The notes below the pieces were generated by a model, which searched no databases, had not been told where the DNA came from, and saw only the letters and a list, made by a program, of their open reading frames with translations. A stretch of DNA of 64,000 nt, taken from assembly GCA_037783545.1 (NCBI GenBank), contig JBBELK010001520.1:1-64000 (forward strand), read 5' to 3'. Positions 25,014 through 34,734 of this stretch are shown here, in pieces (positions within the stretch are counted from its first letter, which is position 1; the number at the start of each line of letters is the position of its first letter). This stretch comes from Henricia sp. BOLD:AAB3569. Its lineage: Eukaryota > Echinodermata > Asteroidea > Spinulosida > Echinasteridae. The position numbers and the translations under genes were made by a program.

Positions 25014-26965
25014 GTGTGTCCCAAATGCCTGCAAATTTGGAAATCAAGGAATTTTCCAACCAACTTCAAATTTTGCATGCTCCAAACTGTATATATTCCG
25101 CACTTGTCATGCAAAATTGACAGATTTTCGCTGGGAAATGACGGAGAAATTTCAGAGTTTAGGGAAAACGGAGCTCGGCTACGTGGTTATTCCCCTAACC
25201 GTGGCTGTTGGGACACCCTGCACCGCGCTGGTGTACATTTGTACGGCCGTTGACTCACCCCAGATTGTGACGGGAATTAGGTCAAAGTGTGTCCCAAATG
25301 CCGGCAAATTTGGAAATCAAGGAATTTTCCAACCAACTTCAAATTTTCCCTGCTCCAAACTGTATATATTCCGCACTTGTCATGCAAAATTGACAGATTT
25401 TCGCTGGGAAATGACAGAGAAATTTCAGAGTTTAGGGAAAACGGAGCTCGGCTACGCGGTTATTCCCCTAACCGTGGCTGTTGGGACACCATGCGCCGCG
25501 CTGGTGTACATTTGTACGGCCGTTGACTCACCCCAGATTGTGACGGGAATTAGGTCAAAGTGTGTCCCAAATGCCGGCAAATTTGGAAATCAAGGAATTG
25601 TTCAACCAACTTCAAATTTTGCATGCTCCAAACTGTATATATTCCGCACTTGTCATGCAAAATTGACAGATTTTCGCTGGGAAATGACGAAGAAATTTCA
25701 GAGTTTAGGGAAAACGGAGCTCGGCTACGTGGTTATACCCCTAACCGTGGCTGTTGGGACACCCTGCGCCGCGCTGGTGTACATTTGTACGGCCGTTGAC
25801 TCACCCCCGGATTGTGACGGGAATTAGGTCAAAGTGTGTCCCAAATGCCGGCAAATTTGGAAATCAAGGAATTTTCCAACCAACTTCAAATTGTGCATGC
25901 TCCAAACTGTATATATTCCGCACTTGTCATGCAAAATTGACAGATTTTCGCTGGGAAATGACGGAGAAATTTCAGAGTTTAGGGAAAACGGAGCTCGGCT
26001 ACGTGGTTATTCCCCTAACCGTGGCTGTTGGGACACCCTGCGCCGCGCTGGTGTACATTTGTACGGCCGTTGACTCACCCCAGATTGTGACGGGAATTAG
26101 GTCAAAGTGTGTCCCAAATGCCGGCAAATTTGGAAATCAAGGAATTTTCCAACCAACTTCAAATTTTCCCTGCTCCAAACTGTATATATTCCGCACTTGT
26201 CATGCAAAATTGACAGATTTTCGCTGGGAAATGACGGAGAAATTACAGAGTTTAGGGAAAACGGAGCTCGGCTACGCGGTTATTCCCCTAACCGTGGCTG
26301 TTGGGACACCATGCGCCGTGCTGGTGTACATTTGTACGGCCGTTGACTCACCCCAGATTGTGACGGGAATTAGGTCAAAGTGTGTCCCAAATGCCGGCAA
26401 ATTTGGAAATCAAGGAATTTTCCAACTAACTTCAAATTTTGCATGCTCCAAACTGTATATATTCCGCACTTGTCATGCAAAATTGACAGATTTTCGCTGG
26501 GAAATGACGGAGAAATTTCAGAGTTTAGGGAAAACGGAGCTCGGCTACGTGGTTATTCCCCTAACCGTGGCTGTTGGGACACCCTGCGCCGCACTGGTGT
26601 ACATTTGTACGGCCGTTGACTCACCCCGGATTGTGACGGGAATTAGGTCAAAGTGTGTCCCAAATGCCGGCAAATTTGGAAATCAAGGAATTTTCCAACC
26701 AACTTCAAATTTTGCATGCGCCGCGCTGGTGTACATTTGTACGGCCGTTGACTCACCCCAGATTGTGACGGGAATTAGGTCAAAGTCATGCAAAATTGAC
26801 AGATTTTCGCTGGGAAATGACGGAGAAATTTCAGAGTTTAGGGAAAACGGAGCTCGGCTACGTGGTTATTCCCCTAACCGTGGCTGTTGGGACACCCTGC
26901 GCCGCGCTGGTGTACATTTGTACGGCCGTTGACTCACCCCGGATTGTGACGGGAATTATGTCAAA
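25014..26965 (+). repeat. 1,952-bp seven-monomer HOR (a-b-c-d-e-f-g), copy 1
   Basis: Monomer types and marks: a 25,014 (ctgcaccgcg); b 25,287 (ttccctgc, gacagag, tacgcgg, ccatgc); c 25,560 (gttcaacc, gacgaag, gttataccc, cacccccgg, 274 bp); d 25,834 (attgtgcatg); e 26,107 (ttccctgc, aattacag, ccatgcgccgtg); f 26,380 (caactaac, gccgcactgg); g 26,653 (313 bp). Period 5 x 273 + 274 + 313 = 1,952. The same order recurs at 26,966, 30,832 and 34,735. The extra c in type c and the 40-bp gain in g break any running reading frame twice per period. Confidence 0.93.
26653..26965 (+). repeat. First of 38 copies of the 313-bp variant monomer (type g)
   Basis: Structure in monomer offsets: 1-67, then 209-273, then 93-273. 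This equals two monomers minus 141 bp and minus 92 bp. Junction 1 lies on catgc (26,715-26,719), junction 2 on gt (26,785-26,786). The unit lacks the tatata segment and has two copies of the gtacatttgtac dyad and of tgactca. All starts: 26653, 28605, 32471, 33876, 36374, 37779, 38911, 40043, 41449, 42854, 43987, 44978, 45837, 46423, 47282, 47595, 48181, 49040, 49899, 50485, 51344, 51930, 52789, 53375, 53961, 54547, 55133, 55851, 56710, 57296, 58155, 58741, 59600, 61005, 61591, 62177, 62763, 63349. The copies at 40,043 and 42,854 are 314 bp. Confidence 0.95.
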
Positions 26966-28917
26966 GTGTGTCCCAAATGCCGGCAAATTTGGAAATCAAG
27001 GAATTTTCCAACCAACTTCAAATTTTGCATGCTCCAAACTGTATATATTCCGCACTTTTCATGCAAAATTGACAGATTTTCGCTGGGAAATGACGGAGAA
27101 ATTTCAGAGTTTAGGGAAAACGGAGCTCGGCTACGTGGTTATTCCCCTAACCGTGGCTGTTGGGACACCCTGCACCGCGCTGGTGTACATTTGTACGGCC
27201 GTTGACTCACCCCAGATTGTGACGGGAATTAGGTCAAAGTGTGTCCCAAATGCCGGCAAATTTGGAAATCAAGGAATTTTCCAACCAACTTCAAATTTTC
27301 CCTGCTCCAAACTGTATATATTCCGCACTTGTCATGCAAAATTGACAGATTTTCGCTGGGAAATGACAGAGAAATTTCAGAGTTTAGGGAAAACGGAGCT
27401 CGGCTACGCGGTTATTCCCCTAACCGTGGCTGTTGGGACACCATGCGCCGCGCTGGTGTACATTTGTACGGCCGTTGACTCACCCCAGATTGTGACGGGA
27501 ATTAGGTCAAAGTGTGTCCCAAATGCCGGCAAATTTGGAAATCAAGGAATTGTTCAACCAACTTCAAATTTTGCATGCTCCAAACTGTATATATTCCGCA
27601 CTTGTCATGCAAAATTGACAGATTTTCGCTGGGAAATGACGAAGAAATTTCAGAGTTTAGGGAAAACGGAGCTCGGCTACGTGGTTATACCCCTAACCGT
27701 GGCTGTTGGGACACCCTGCGCCGCGCTGGTGTACATTTGTACGGCCGTTGACTCACCCCCGGATTGTGACGGGAATTAGGTCAAAGTGTGTCCCAAATGC
27801 CGGCAAATTTGGAAATCAAGGAATTTTCCAACCAACTTCAAATTGTGCATGCTCCAAACTGTATATATTCCGCACTTGTCATGCAAAATTGACAGATTTT
27901 CGCTGGGAAATGACGGAGAAATTTCAGAGTTTAGGGAAAACGGAGCTCGGCTACGTGGTTATTCCCCTAACCGTGGCTGTTGGGACACCCTGCGCCGCGC
28001 TGGTGTACATTTGTACGGCCGTTGACTCACCCCAGATTGTGACGGGAATTAGGTCAAAGTGTGTCCCAAATGCCGGCAAATTTGGAAATCAAGGAATTTT
28101 CCAACCAACTTCAAATTTTCCCTGCTCCAAACTGTATATATTCCGCACTTGTCATGCAAAATTGACAGATTTTCGCTGGGAAATGACGGAGAAATTACAG
28201 AGTTTAGGGAAAACGGAGCTCGGCTACGCGGTTATTCCCCTAACCGTGGCTGTTGGGACACCATGCGCCGTGCTGGTGTACATTTGTACGGCCGTTGACT
28301 CACCCCAGATTGTGACGGGAATTAGGTCAAAGTGTGTCCCAAATGCCGGCAAATTTGGAAATCAAGGAATTTTCCAACTAACTTCAAATTTTGCATGCTC
28401 CAAACTGTATATATTCCGCACTTGTCATGCAAAATTGACAGATTTTCGCTGGGAAATGACGGAGAAATTTCAGAGTTTAGGGAAAACGGAGCTCGGCTAC
28501 GTGGTTATTCCCCTAACCGTGGCTGTTGGGACACCCTGCGCCGCACTGGTGTACATTTGTACGGCCGTTGACTCACCCCGGATTGTGACGGGAATTAGGT
28601 CAAAGTGTGTCCCAAATGCCGGCAAATTTGGAAATCAAGGAATTTTCCAACCAACTTCAAATTTTGCATGCGCCGCGCTGGTGTACATTTGTACGGCCGT
28701 TGACTCACCCCAGATTGTGACGGGAATTAGGTCAAAGTCATGCAAAATTGACAGATTTTCGCTGGGAAATGACGGAGAAATTTCAGAGTTTAGGGAAAAC
28801 GGAGCTCGGCTACGTGGTTATTCCCCTAACCGTGGCTGTTGGGACACCCTGCGCCGCGCTGGTGTACATTTGTACGGCCGTTGACTCACCCCGGATTGTG
28901 ACGGGAATTATGTCAAA
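26966..28917 (+). repeat. 1,952-bp seven-monomer HOR, copy 2
   Basis: Direct tandem copy of the preceding block with the same marks at an offset of 1,952 bp, for example gttcaacc near 27,552 and aattacag near 28,195. Its first monomer (26,966) is a chimera: it begins like type h (attatgtc just upstream, cttttcatg) and ends like type a (ctgcaccgcg). Confidence 0.93.
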
Positions 28918-30831
28918 GTGTGTCCCAAATGCCGGCAAATTTGGAAATCAAGGAATTTTCCAACCAACTTCAAATTTTGCATGCTCCAAACTGTATATAT
29001 TCCGCACTTTTCATGCAAAATTGACAGATTTTCGCTGGGAAATGACGGAGAAATTTCAGAGTTTAGGGAAAACGGAGCTCGGCTACGTGGTTATTCCCCT
29101 AACCGTGGCTGTTGGGACACCCTGCGCCGCGCTGGTGTACATTTGTACGGCCGTTGACTCACCCCGGATTGTGACGGGAATTAGGTCAAAGTGTGTCCCA
29201 AATGCCGGCAAATTTGGAAATCAAGGAATTTTCCAACCAACTTCAAATTTTGCATGCTCCAAACTGTATATATTCCGCACTTTTCATGCAAAATTGACAG
29301 ATTTTCGCTGGGAAATGACGGAGAATTTCAGAGTTTAGGGAAAACGGAGCTCGGCTACGTGGTTATACCCCTAACCGTGGCTGTTGGGACACCCTGCGCC
29401 GCGCTGGTGTACATTTGTACGGCCGTTGACTCACCCCCGGATTGTGACGGGAATTAGGTCAAAGTGTGTCCCAAATGCCGGCAAATTTGGAAATCAAGGA
29501 ATTTTCCAACCAACTTCAAATTGTGCATGCTCCAAACTGTATATATTCCGCACTTGTCATGCAAAATTGACAGATTTTCGCTGGGAAATGACGGAGAAAT
29601 TTCAGAGTTTAGGGAAAACGGAGCTCGGCTACGTGGTTATTCCCCTAACCGTGGCTGTTGGGACACCCTGCGCCGCGCTGGTGTACATTTGTACGGCCGT
29701 TGACTCACCCCAGATTGTGACGGGAATTAGGTCAAAGTGTGTCCCAAATGCCGGCAAATTTGGAAATCAAGGAATTTTCCAACCAACTTCAAATTTTCCC
29801 TGCTCCAAACTGTATATATTCCGCACTTGTCATGCAAAATTGACAGATTTTCGCTGGGAAATGACGGAGAAATTTCAGAGTTTAGGGAAAACGGAGCTCG
29901 GCTACGTGGTTATTCCCCTAACCGTGGCTGTTGGGACACCCTGCGCCGCGCTGGTGTACATTTGTACGGCCGTTGACTCACCCCAGATTGTGACTGGAAT
30001 TAGGTCAAAGTGTGTCCCAAATGCCGGCAAATTTGGAAATCAAGGAATTTTCCAACCAACTTCAAATTTTCCCTGCTCCAAACTGTATATATTCCGCACT
30101 TGTCATGCAAAATTGACAGATTTTCGCTGGGAAATGACGGAGAAATTTCAGAGTTTAGGGAAAACGGAGCTCGGCTACGCGGTTATTCCCCTAACCGTGG
30201 CTGTTGGGACACCATGCGCCGTGCTGGTGTACATTTGTACGGCCGTTGACTCACCCCAGATTGTGACGGGAATTAGGTCAAAGTGTGTCCCAAATGCCGG
30301 CAAATTTGGAAATCAAGGAATTTTCCAACTAACTTCAAATTTTGCATGCTCCAAACTGTATATATTCCGCACTTGTCATGCAAAATTGACAGATTTTCGC
30401 TGGGAAATGACGGAGAAATTTCAGAGTTTAGGGAAAACGGAGCTCGGCTACGTGGTTATTCCCCTAACCGTGGCTGTTGGGACACCCTGCGTCGCGCTGG
30501 TGTACATTTGTACGGCCGTTGACTCACCCCAGATTGTGACGGGAATTAGGTCAAAGTGTGTCCCAAATGCCGGCAAATTTGGAAATCAAGGAATTTTCCA
30601 ACCAACTTCAAATTTTGCATGCTCCAAACTGTATATATTCCGCACTTGTCATGCAAAATTGACAGATTTTCGCTGGGAAATGACGGAGAAATTTCAGAGT
30701 TTAGGGAAAACGGAGCTGATCGGCTACGTGGTTATTCCCCTAACCGTGGCTGTTGGGACACCCTGCGCCGCGCTGGTGTACATTTGTACGGCCGTTGACT
30801 CACCCCGGATTGTGACGGGAATTAGGTCAAA
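28918..30831 (+). repeat. Mosaic spacer of seven monomers between HOR copies
   Basis: Units: h at 28,918; an h/c chimera at 29,191 (cttttcatg on the left, gttataccc and cacccccgg on the right, plus one a lost in gagaatttc); d at 29,464; an e-like unit at 29,737 without tacgcgg; e at 30,010 (gactgg before it); an f/zone-D chimera at 30,283; and the 276-bp unit at 30,556. The block contains no g. Several breakpoints fall inside monomers, as expected from out-of-register exchange or conversion. Confidence 0.85.
30556..30831 (+). repeat. 276-bp monomer variant, displaced copy
   Basis: Same gagctgatcgg insertion, about 6.4 kb to the right of the other three. The preceding unit (30,283) ends with tgcgtcgcg, so the pair reproduces the order of the 1,095-bp HOR. 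The left half of 30,283 instead has caactaac, the mark of type f. A switch between the two families must lie inside that monomer. Confidence 0.9.
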
Positions 30832-32783
30832 GTGTGTCCCAAATGCCGGCAAATTTGGAAATCAAGGAATTTTCCAACCAACTTCAAATTTTGCATGCTC
30901 CAAACTGTATATATTCCGCACTTGTCATGCAAAATTGACAGATTTTCGCTGGGAAATGACGGAGAAATTTCAGAGTTTAGGGAAAACGGAGCTCGGCTAC
31001 GTGGTTATTCCCCTAACCGTGGCTGTTGGGACACCCTGCACCGCGCTGGTGTACATTTGTACGGCCGTTGACTCACCCCAGATTGTGACGGGAATTAGGT
31101 CAAAGTGTGTCCCAAATGCCGGCAAATTTGGAAATCAAGGAATTTTCCAACCAACTTCAAATTTTCCCTGCTCCAAACTGTATATATTCCGCACTTGTCA
31201 TGCAAAATTGACAGATTTTCGCTGGGAAATGACAGAGAAATTTCAGAGTTTAGGGAAAACGGAGCTCGGCTACGCGGTTATTCCCCTAACCGTGGCTGTT
31301 GGGACACCATGCGCCGCGCTGGTGTACATTTGTACGGCCGTTGACTCACCCCAGATTGTGACGGGAATTAGGTCAAAGTGTGTCCCAAATGCCGGCAAAT
31401 TTGGAAATCAAGGAATTGTTCAACCAACTTCAAATTTTGCATGCTCCAAACTGTATATATTCCGCACTTGTCATGCAAAATTGACAGATTTTCGCTGGGA
31501 AATGACGAAGAAATTTCAGAGTTTAGGGAAAACGGAGCTCGGCTACGTGGTTATACCCCTAACCGTGGCTGTTGGGACACCCTGCGCCGCGCTGGTGTAC
31601 ATTTGTACGGCCGTTGACTCACCCCCGGATTGTGACGGGAATTAGGTCAAAGTGTGTCCCAAATGCCGGCAAATTTGGAAATCAAGGAATTTTCCAACCA
31701 ACTTCAAATTGTGCATGCTCCAAACTGTATATATTCCGCACTTGTCATGCAAAATTGACAGATTTTCGCTGGGAAATGACGGAGAAATTTCAGAGTTTAG
31801 GGAAAACGGAGCTCGGCTACGTGGTTATTCCCCTAACCGTGGCTGTTGGGACACCCTGCGCCGCGCTGGTGTACATTTGTACGGCCGTTGACTCACCCCA
31901 GATTGTGACGGGAATTAGGTCAAAGTGTGTCCCAAATGCCGGCAAATTTGGAAATCAAGGAATTTTCCAACCAACTTCAAATTTTCCCTGCTCCAAACTG
32001 TATATATTCCGCACTTGTCATGCAAAATTGACAGATTTTCGCTGGGAAATGACGGAGAAATTATAGAGTTTAGGGAAAACGGAGCTCGGCTACGCGGTTA
32101 TTCCCCTAACCGTGGCTGTTGGGACACCATGCGCCGTGCTGGTGTACATTTGTACGGCCGTTGACTCACCCCAGATTGTGACGGGAATTAGGTCAAAGTG
32201 TGTCCCAAATGCCGGCAAATTTGGAAATCAAGGAATTTTCCAACTAACTTCAAATTTTGCATGCTCCAAACTGTATATATTCCGCACTTGTCATGCAAAA
32301 TTGACAGATTTTCGCTGGGAAATGACGGAGAAATTTCAGAGTTTAGGGAAAACGGAGCTCGGCTACGTGGTTATTCCCCTAACCGTGGCTGTTGGGACAC
32401 CCTGCGCCGCACTGGTGTACATTTGTACGGCCGTTGACTCACCCCGGATTGTGACGGGAATTAGGTCAAAGTGTGTCCCAAATGCCGGCAAATTTGGAAA
32501 TCAAGGAATTTTCCAACCAACTTCAAATTTTGCATGCGCCGCGCTGGTGTACATTTGTACGGCCGTTGACTCACCCCAGATTGTGACGGGAATTAGGTCA
32601 AAGTCATGCAAAATTGACAGATTTTCGCTGGGAAATGACGGAGAAATTTCAGAGTTTAGGGAAAACGGAGCTCGGCTACGTGGTTATTCCCCTAACCGTG
32701 GCTGTTGGGACACCCTGCGCCGCGCTGGTGTACATTTGTACGGCCGTTGACTCACCCCGGATTGTGACGGGAATTATGTCAAA
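30832..32783 (+). repeat. 1,952-bp seven-monomer HOR, copy 3
   Basis: Order a-b-c-d-e-f-g restored, with g at 32,471. Type e here reads aattatagag instead of aattacagag, a private change that closes the otherwise open frame, consistent with no coding constraint. Confidence 0.93.
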
Positions 32784-34188
32784 GTGTGTCCCAAATGCCG
32801 GCAAATTTGGAAATCAAGGAATTTTCCAACCAACTTCAAATTTTGCATGCTCCAAACTGTATATATTCCGCACTTTTCATGCAAAATTGACAGATTTTCG
32901 CTGGGAAATGACGGAGAAATTTCAGAGTTTAGGGAAAACGGAGCTCGGCTACGTGGTTATTCCCCTAACCGTGGCTGTTGGGACACCCTGCGCCGCGCTG
33001 GTGTACATTTGTACGGCCGTTGACTCACCCCGGATTGTGACGGGAATTAGGTCAAAGTGTGTCCCAAATGCCGGCAAATTTGGAAATCAAGGAATTTTCC
33101 AACCAACTTCAAATTGTGCATGCTCCAAACTGTATATATTCCGCACTTGTCATGCAAAATTGACAGATTTTCGCTGGGAAATGACGGAGAAATTTCAGAG
33201 TTTAGGGAAAACGGAGCTCGGCTACGTGGTTATTCCCCTAACCGTGGCTGTTGGGACACCCTGCGCCGCGCTGGTGTACATTTGTACGGCCGTTGACTCA
33301 CCCCAGATTGTGACTGGAATTAGGTCAAAGTGTGTCCCAAATGCCGGCAAATTTGGAAATCAAGGAATTTTCCAACCAACTTCAAATTTTCCCTGCTCCA
33401 AACTGTATATATTCCGCACTTGTCATGCAAAATTGACAGATTTTCGCTGGGAAATGACGGAGAAATTTCAGAGTTTAGGGAAAACGGAGCTCGGCTACGC
33501 GGTTATTCCCCTAACCGTGGCTGTTGGGACACCATGCGCCGTGCTGGTGTACATTTGTACGGCCGTTGACTCACCCCAGATTGTGACGGGAATTAGGTCA
33601 AAGTGTGTCCCAAATGCCGGCAAATTTGGAAATCAAGGAATTTTCCAACTAACTTCAAATTTTGCATGCTCCAAACTGTATATATTCCGCACTTGTCATG
33701 CAAAATTGACAGATTTTCGCTGGGAAATGACGGAGAAATTTCAGAGTTTAGGGAAAACGGAGCTCGGCTACGTGGTTATTCCCCTAACCGTGGCTGTTGG
33801 GACACCCTGCGCCGCACTGGTGTACATTTGTACGGCCGTTGACTCACCCCGGATTGTGACGGGAATTAGGTCAAAGTGTGTCCCAAATGCCGGCAAATTT
33901 GGAAATCAAGGAATTTTCCAACCAACTTCAAATTTTGCATGCGCCGCGCTGGTGTACATTTGTACGGCCGTTGACTCACTCCAGATTGTGACGGGAATTA
34001 GGTCAAAGTCATGCAAAATTGACAGATTTTCGCTGGGAAATGACGGAGAAATTTCAGAGTTTAGGGAAAACGGAGCTCGGCTACGTGGTTATTCCCCTAA
34101 CCGTGGCTGTTGGGACACCCTGCGCCGCGCTGGTGTACATTTGTACGGCCGTTGACTCACCCCAGATTGTGACGGGAATTAGGTCAAA
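32784..34188 (+). repeat. 1,405-bp five-monomer HOR (h-d-e-f-g), first instance
   Basis: Units h 32,784 (attatgtc just upstream, cttttcatg), d 33,057, e 33,330 (preceded by gactgg), f 33,603 and g 33,876. Period 4 x 273 + 313 = 1,405. It lacks types a, b and c of the seven-mer, with h joined directly to d. This shorter order takes over from 36,687 onward. g here has ctcactcc in the duplicated segment, a mark seen again in g at 37,779 and 38,911. Confidence 0.92.
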
Positions 34189-34734
34189 GTGTGTCCCAAA
34201 TGCCGGCAAATTTGGAAATCAAGGAATTTTTCAACCAACTTCAAATTTTGCATGCTCCAAACTGTATATATTCCGCACTTGTCATGCAAAATTGACAGAT
34301 TTTCGCTGGGAAATGACGGAGAAATTTCAGAGTTTAGGGAAAACGGAGCTCGGCTACGTGGTTATTCCCCTAACCGTGGCTGTTGGGACACCCTGCGCTG
34401 CGCTGGTGTACATTTGTACGGCCGTTGACTCACCCCAGATTGTGACGGGAATTAGGTCAAAGTGTGTCCCAAATGCCGGCAAATTTGGAAATCAAGGAAT
34501 TTTTCAACCAACTTCAAATTTTGCATGCTCCAAACTGTATATATTCCGCACTTGTCATGCAAAATTGACAGATTTTCGCTGGGAAATGACGGAGAAATTT
34601 CAGAGTTTAGGGAAAACGGAGCTCGACTACGTGGTTATTCCCCTAACCGTGGCTGTTGGGACACCCTGCCCCGCGCTGGTGTACATTTGTACGGCCGTTG
34701 ACTCACCCCGGATTGTGACGGGAATTAGGTCAAA
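34189..34734 (+). repeat. Two zone-D type monomers displaced by about 9.7 kb
   Basis: Units at 34,189 and 34,462 carry tttttcaacc; the second also has ctcgactac and ctgccccgcg. The same marks occur in the unit at 24,741. With the following a-b-c-d-e-f-g block they match 24,468-26,965 at a constant offset of 9,721 bp. This looks like a copied segment of at least 2.5 kb, not local slippage. Confidence 0.88.

Larger units (their letters stand above)
18454..26652 (+). repeat. Zone D: 30 clean monomers of 273 or 276 bp
   Basis: Thirty consecutive monomers with one 272-bp unit at the start (gcggc for gccggc near 18,469), three 276-bp units and one 274-bp unit; the rest are exactly 273 bp. Because 273 and 276 are both multiples of three, one reading frame stays open from 18,454 to 25,827 (27 monomers), which is not evidence of coding. 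Small HORs of three and four monomers are embedded here. The last seven units belong to the 1,952-bp HOR that dominates the next region. Type g (313 bp) is still absent until 26,653. Confidence 0.92.

Noticed and set aside
18454-25827. Open frame of 2,457 codons that could be read as a giant repeat protein
   Set aside because: It exists only because monomer length is a multiple of three and one frame of the consensus lacks a stop. It begins at an alternative start codon inside a repeat, has no unique ends, and is broken wherever unit length changes. Recurrent variants are mostly non-synonymous.
26653-26965. Type g as a transposon insertion of 40 bp or more with target-site duplication
   Set aside because: All its sequence comes from the monomer itself in the same orientation, and the length fits two internal deletions of a dimer exactly. 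No terminal repeats are present.
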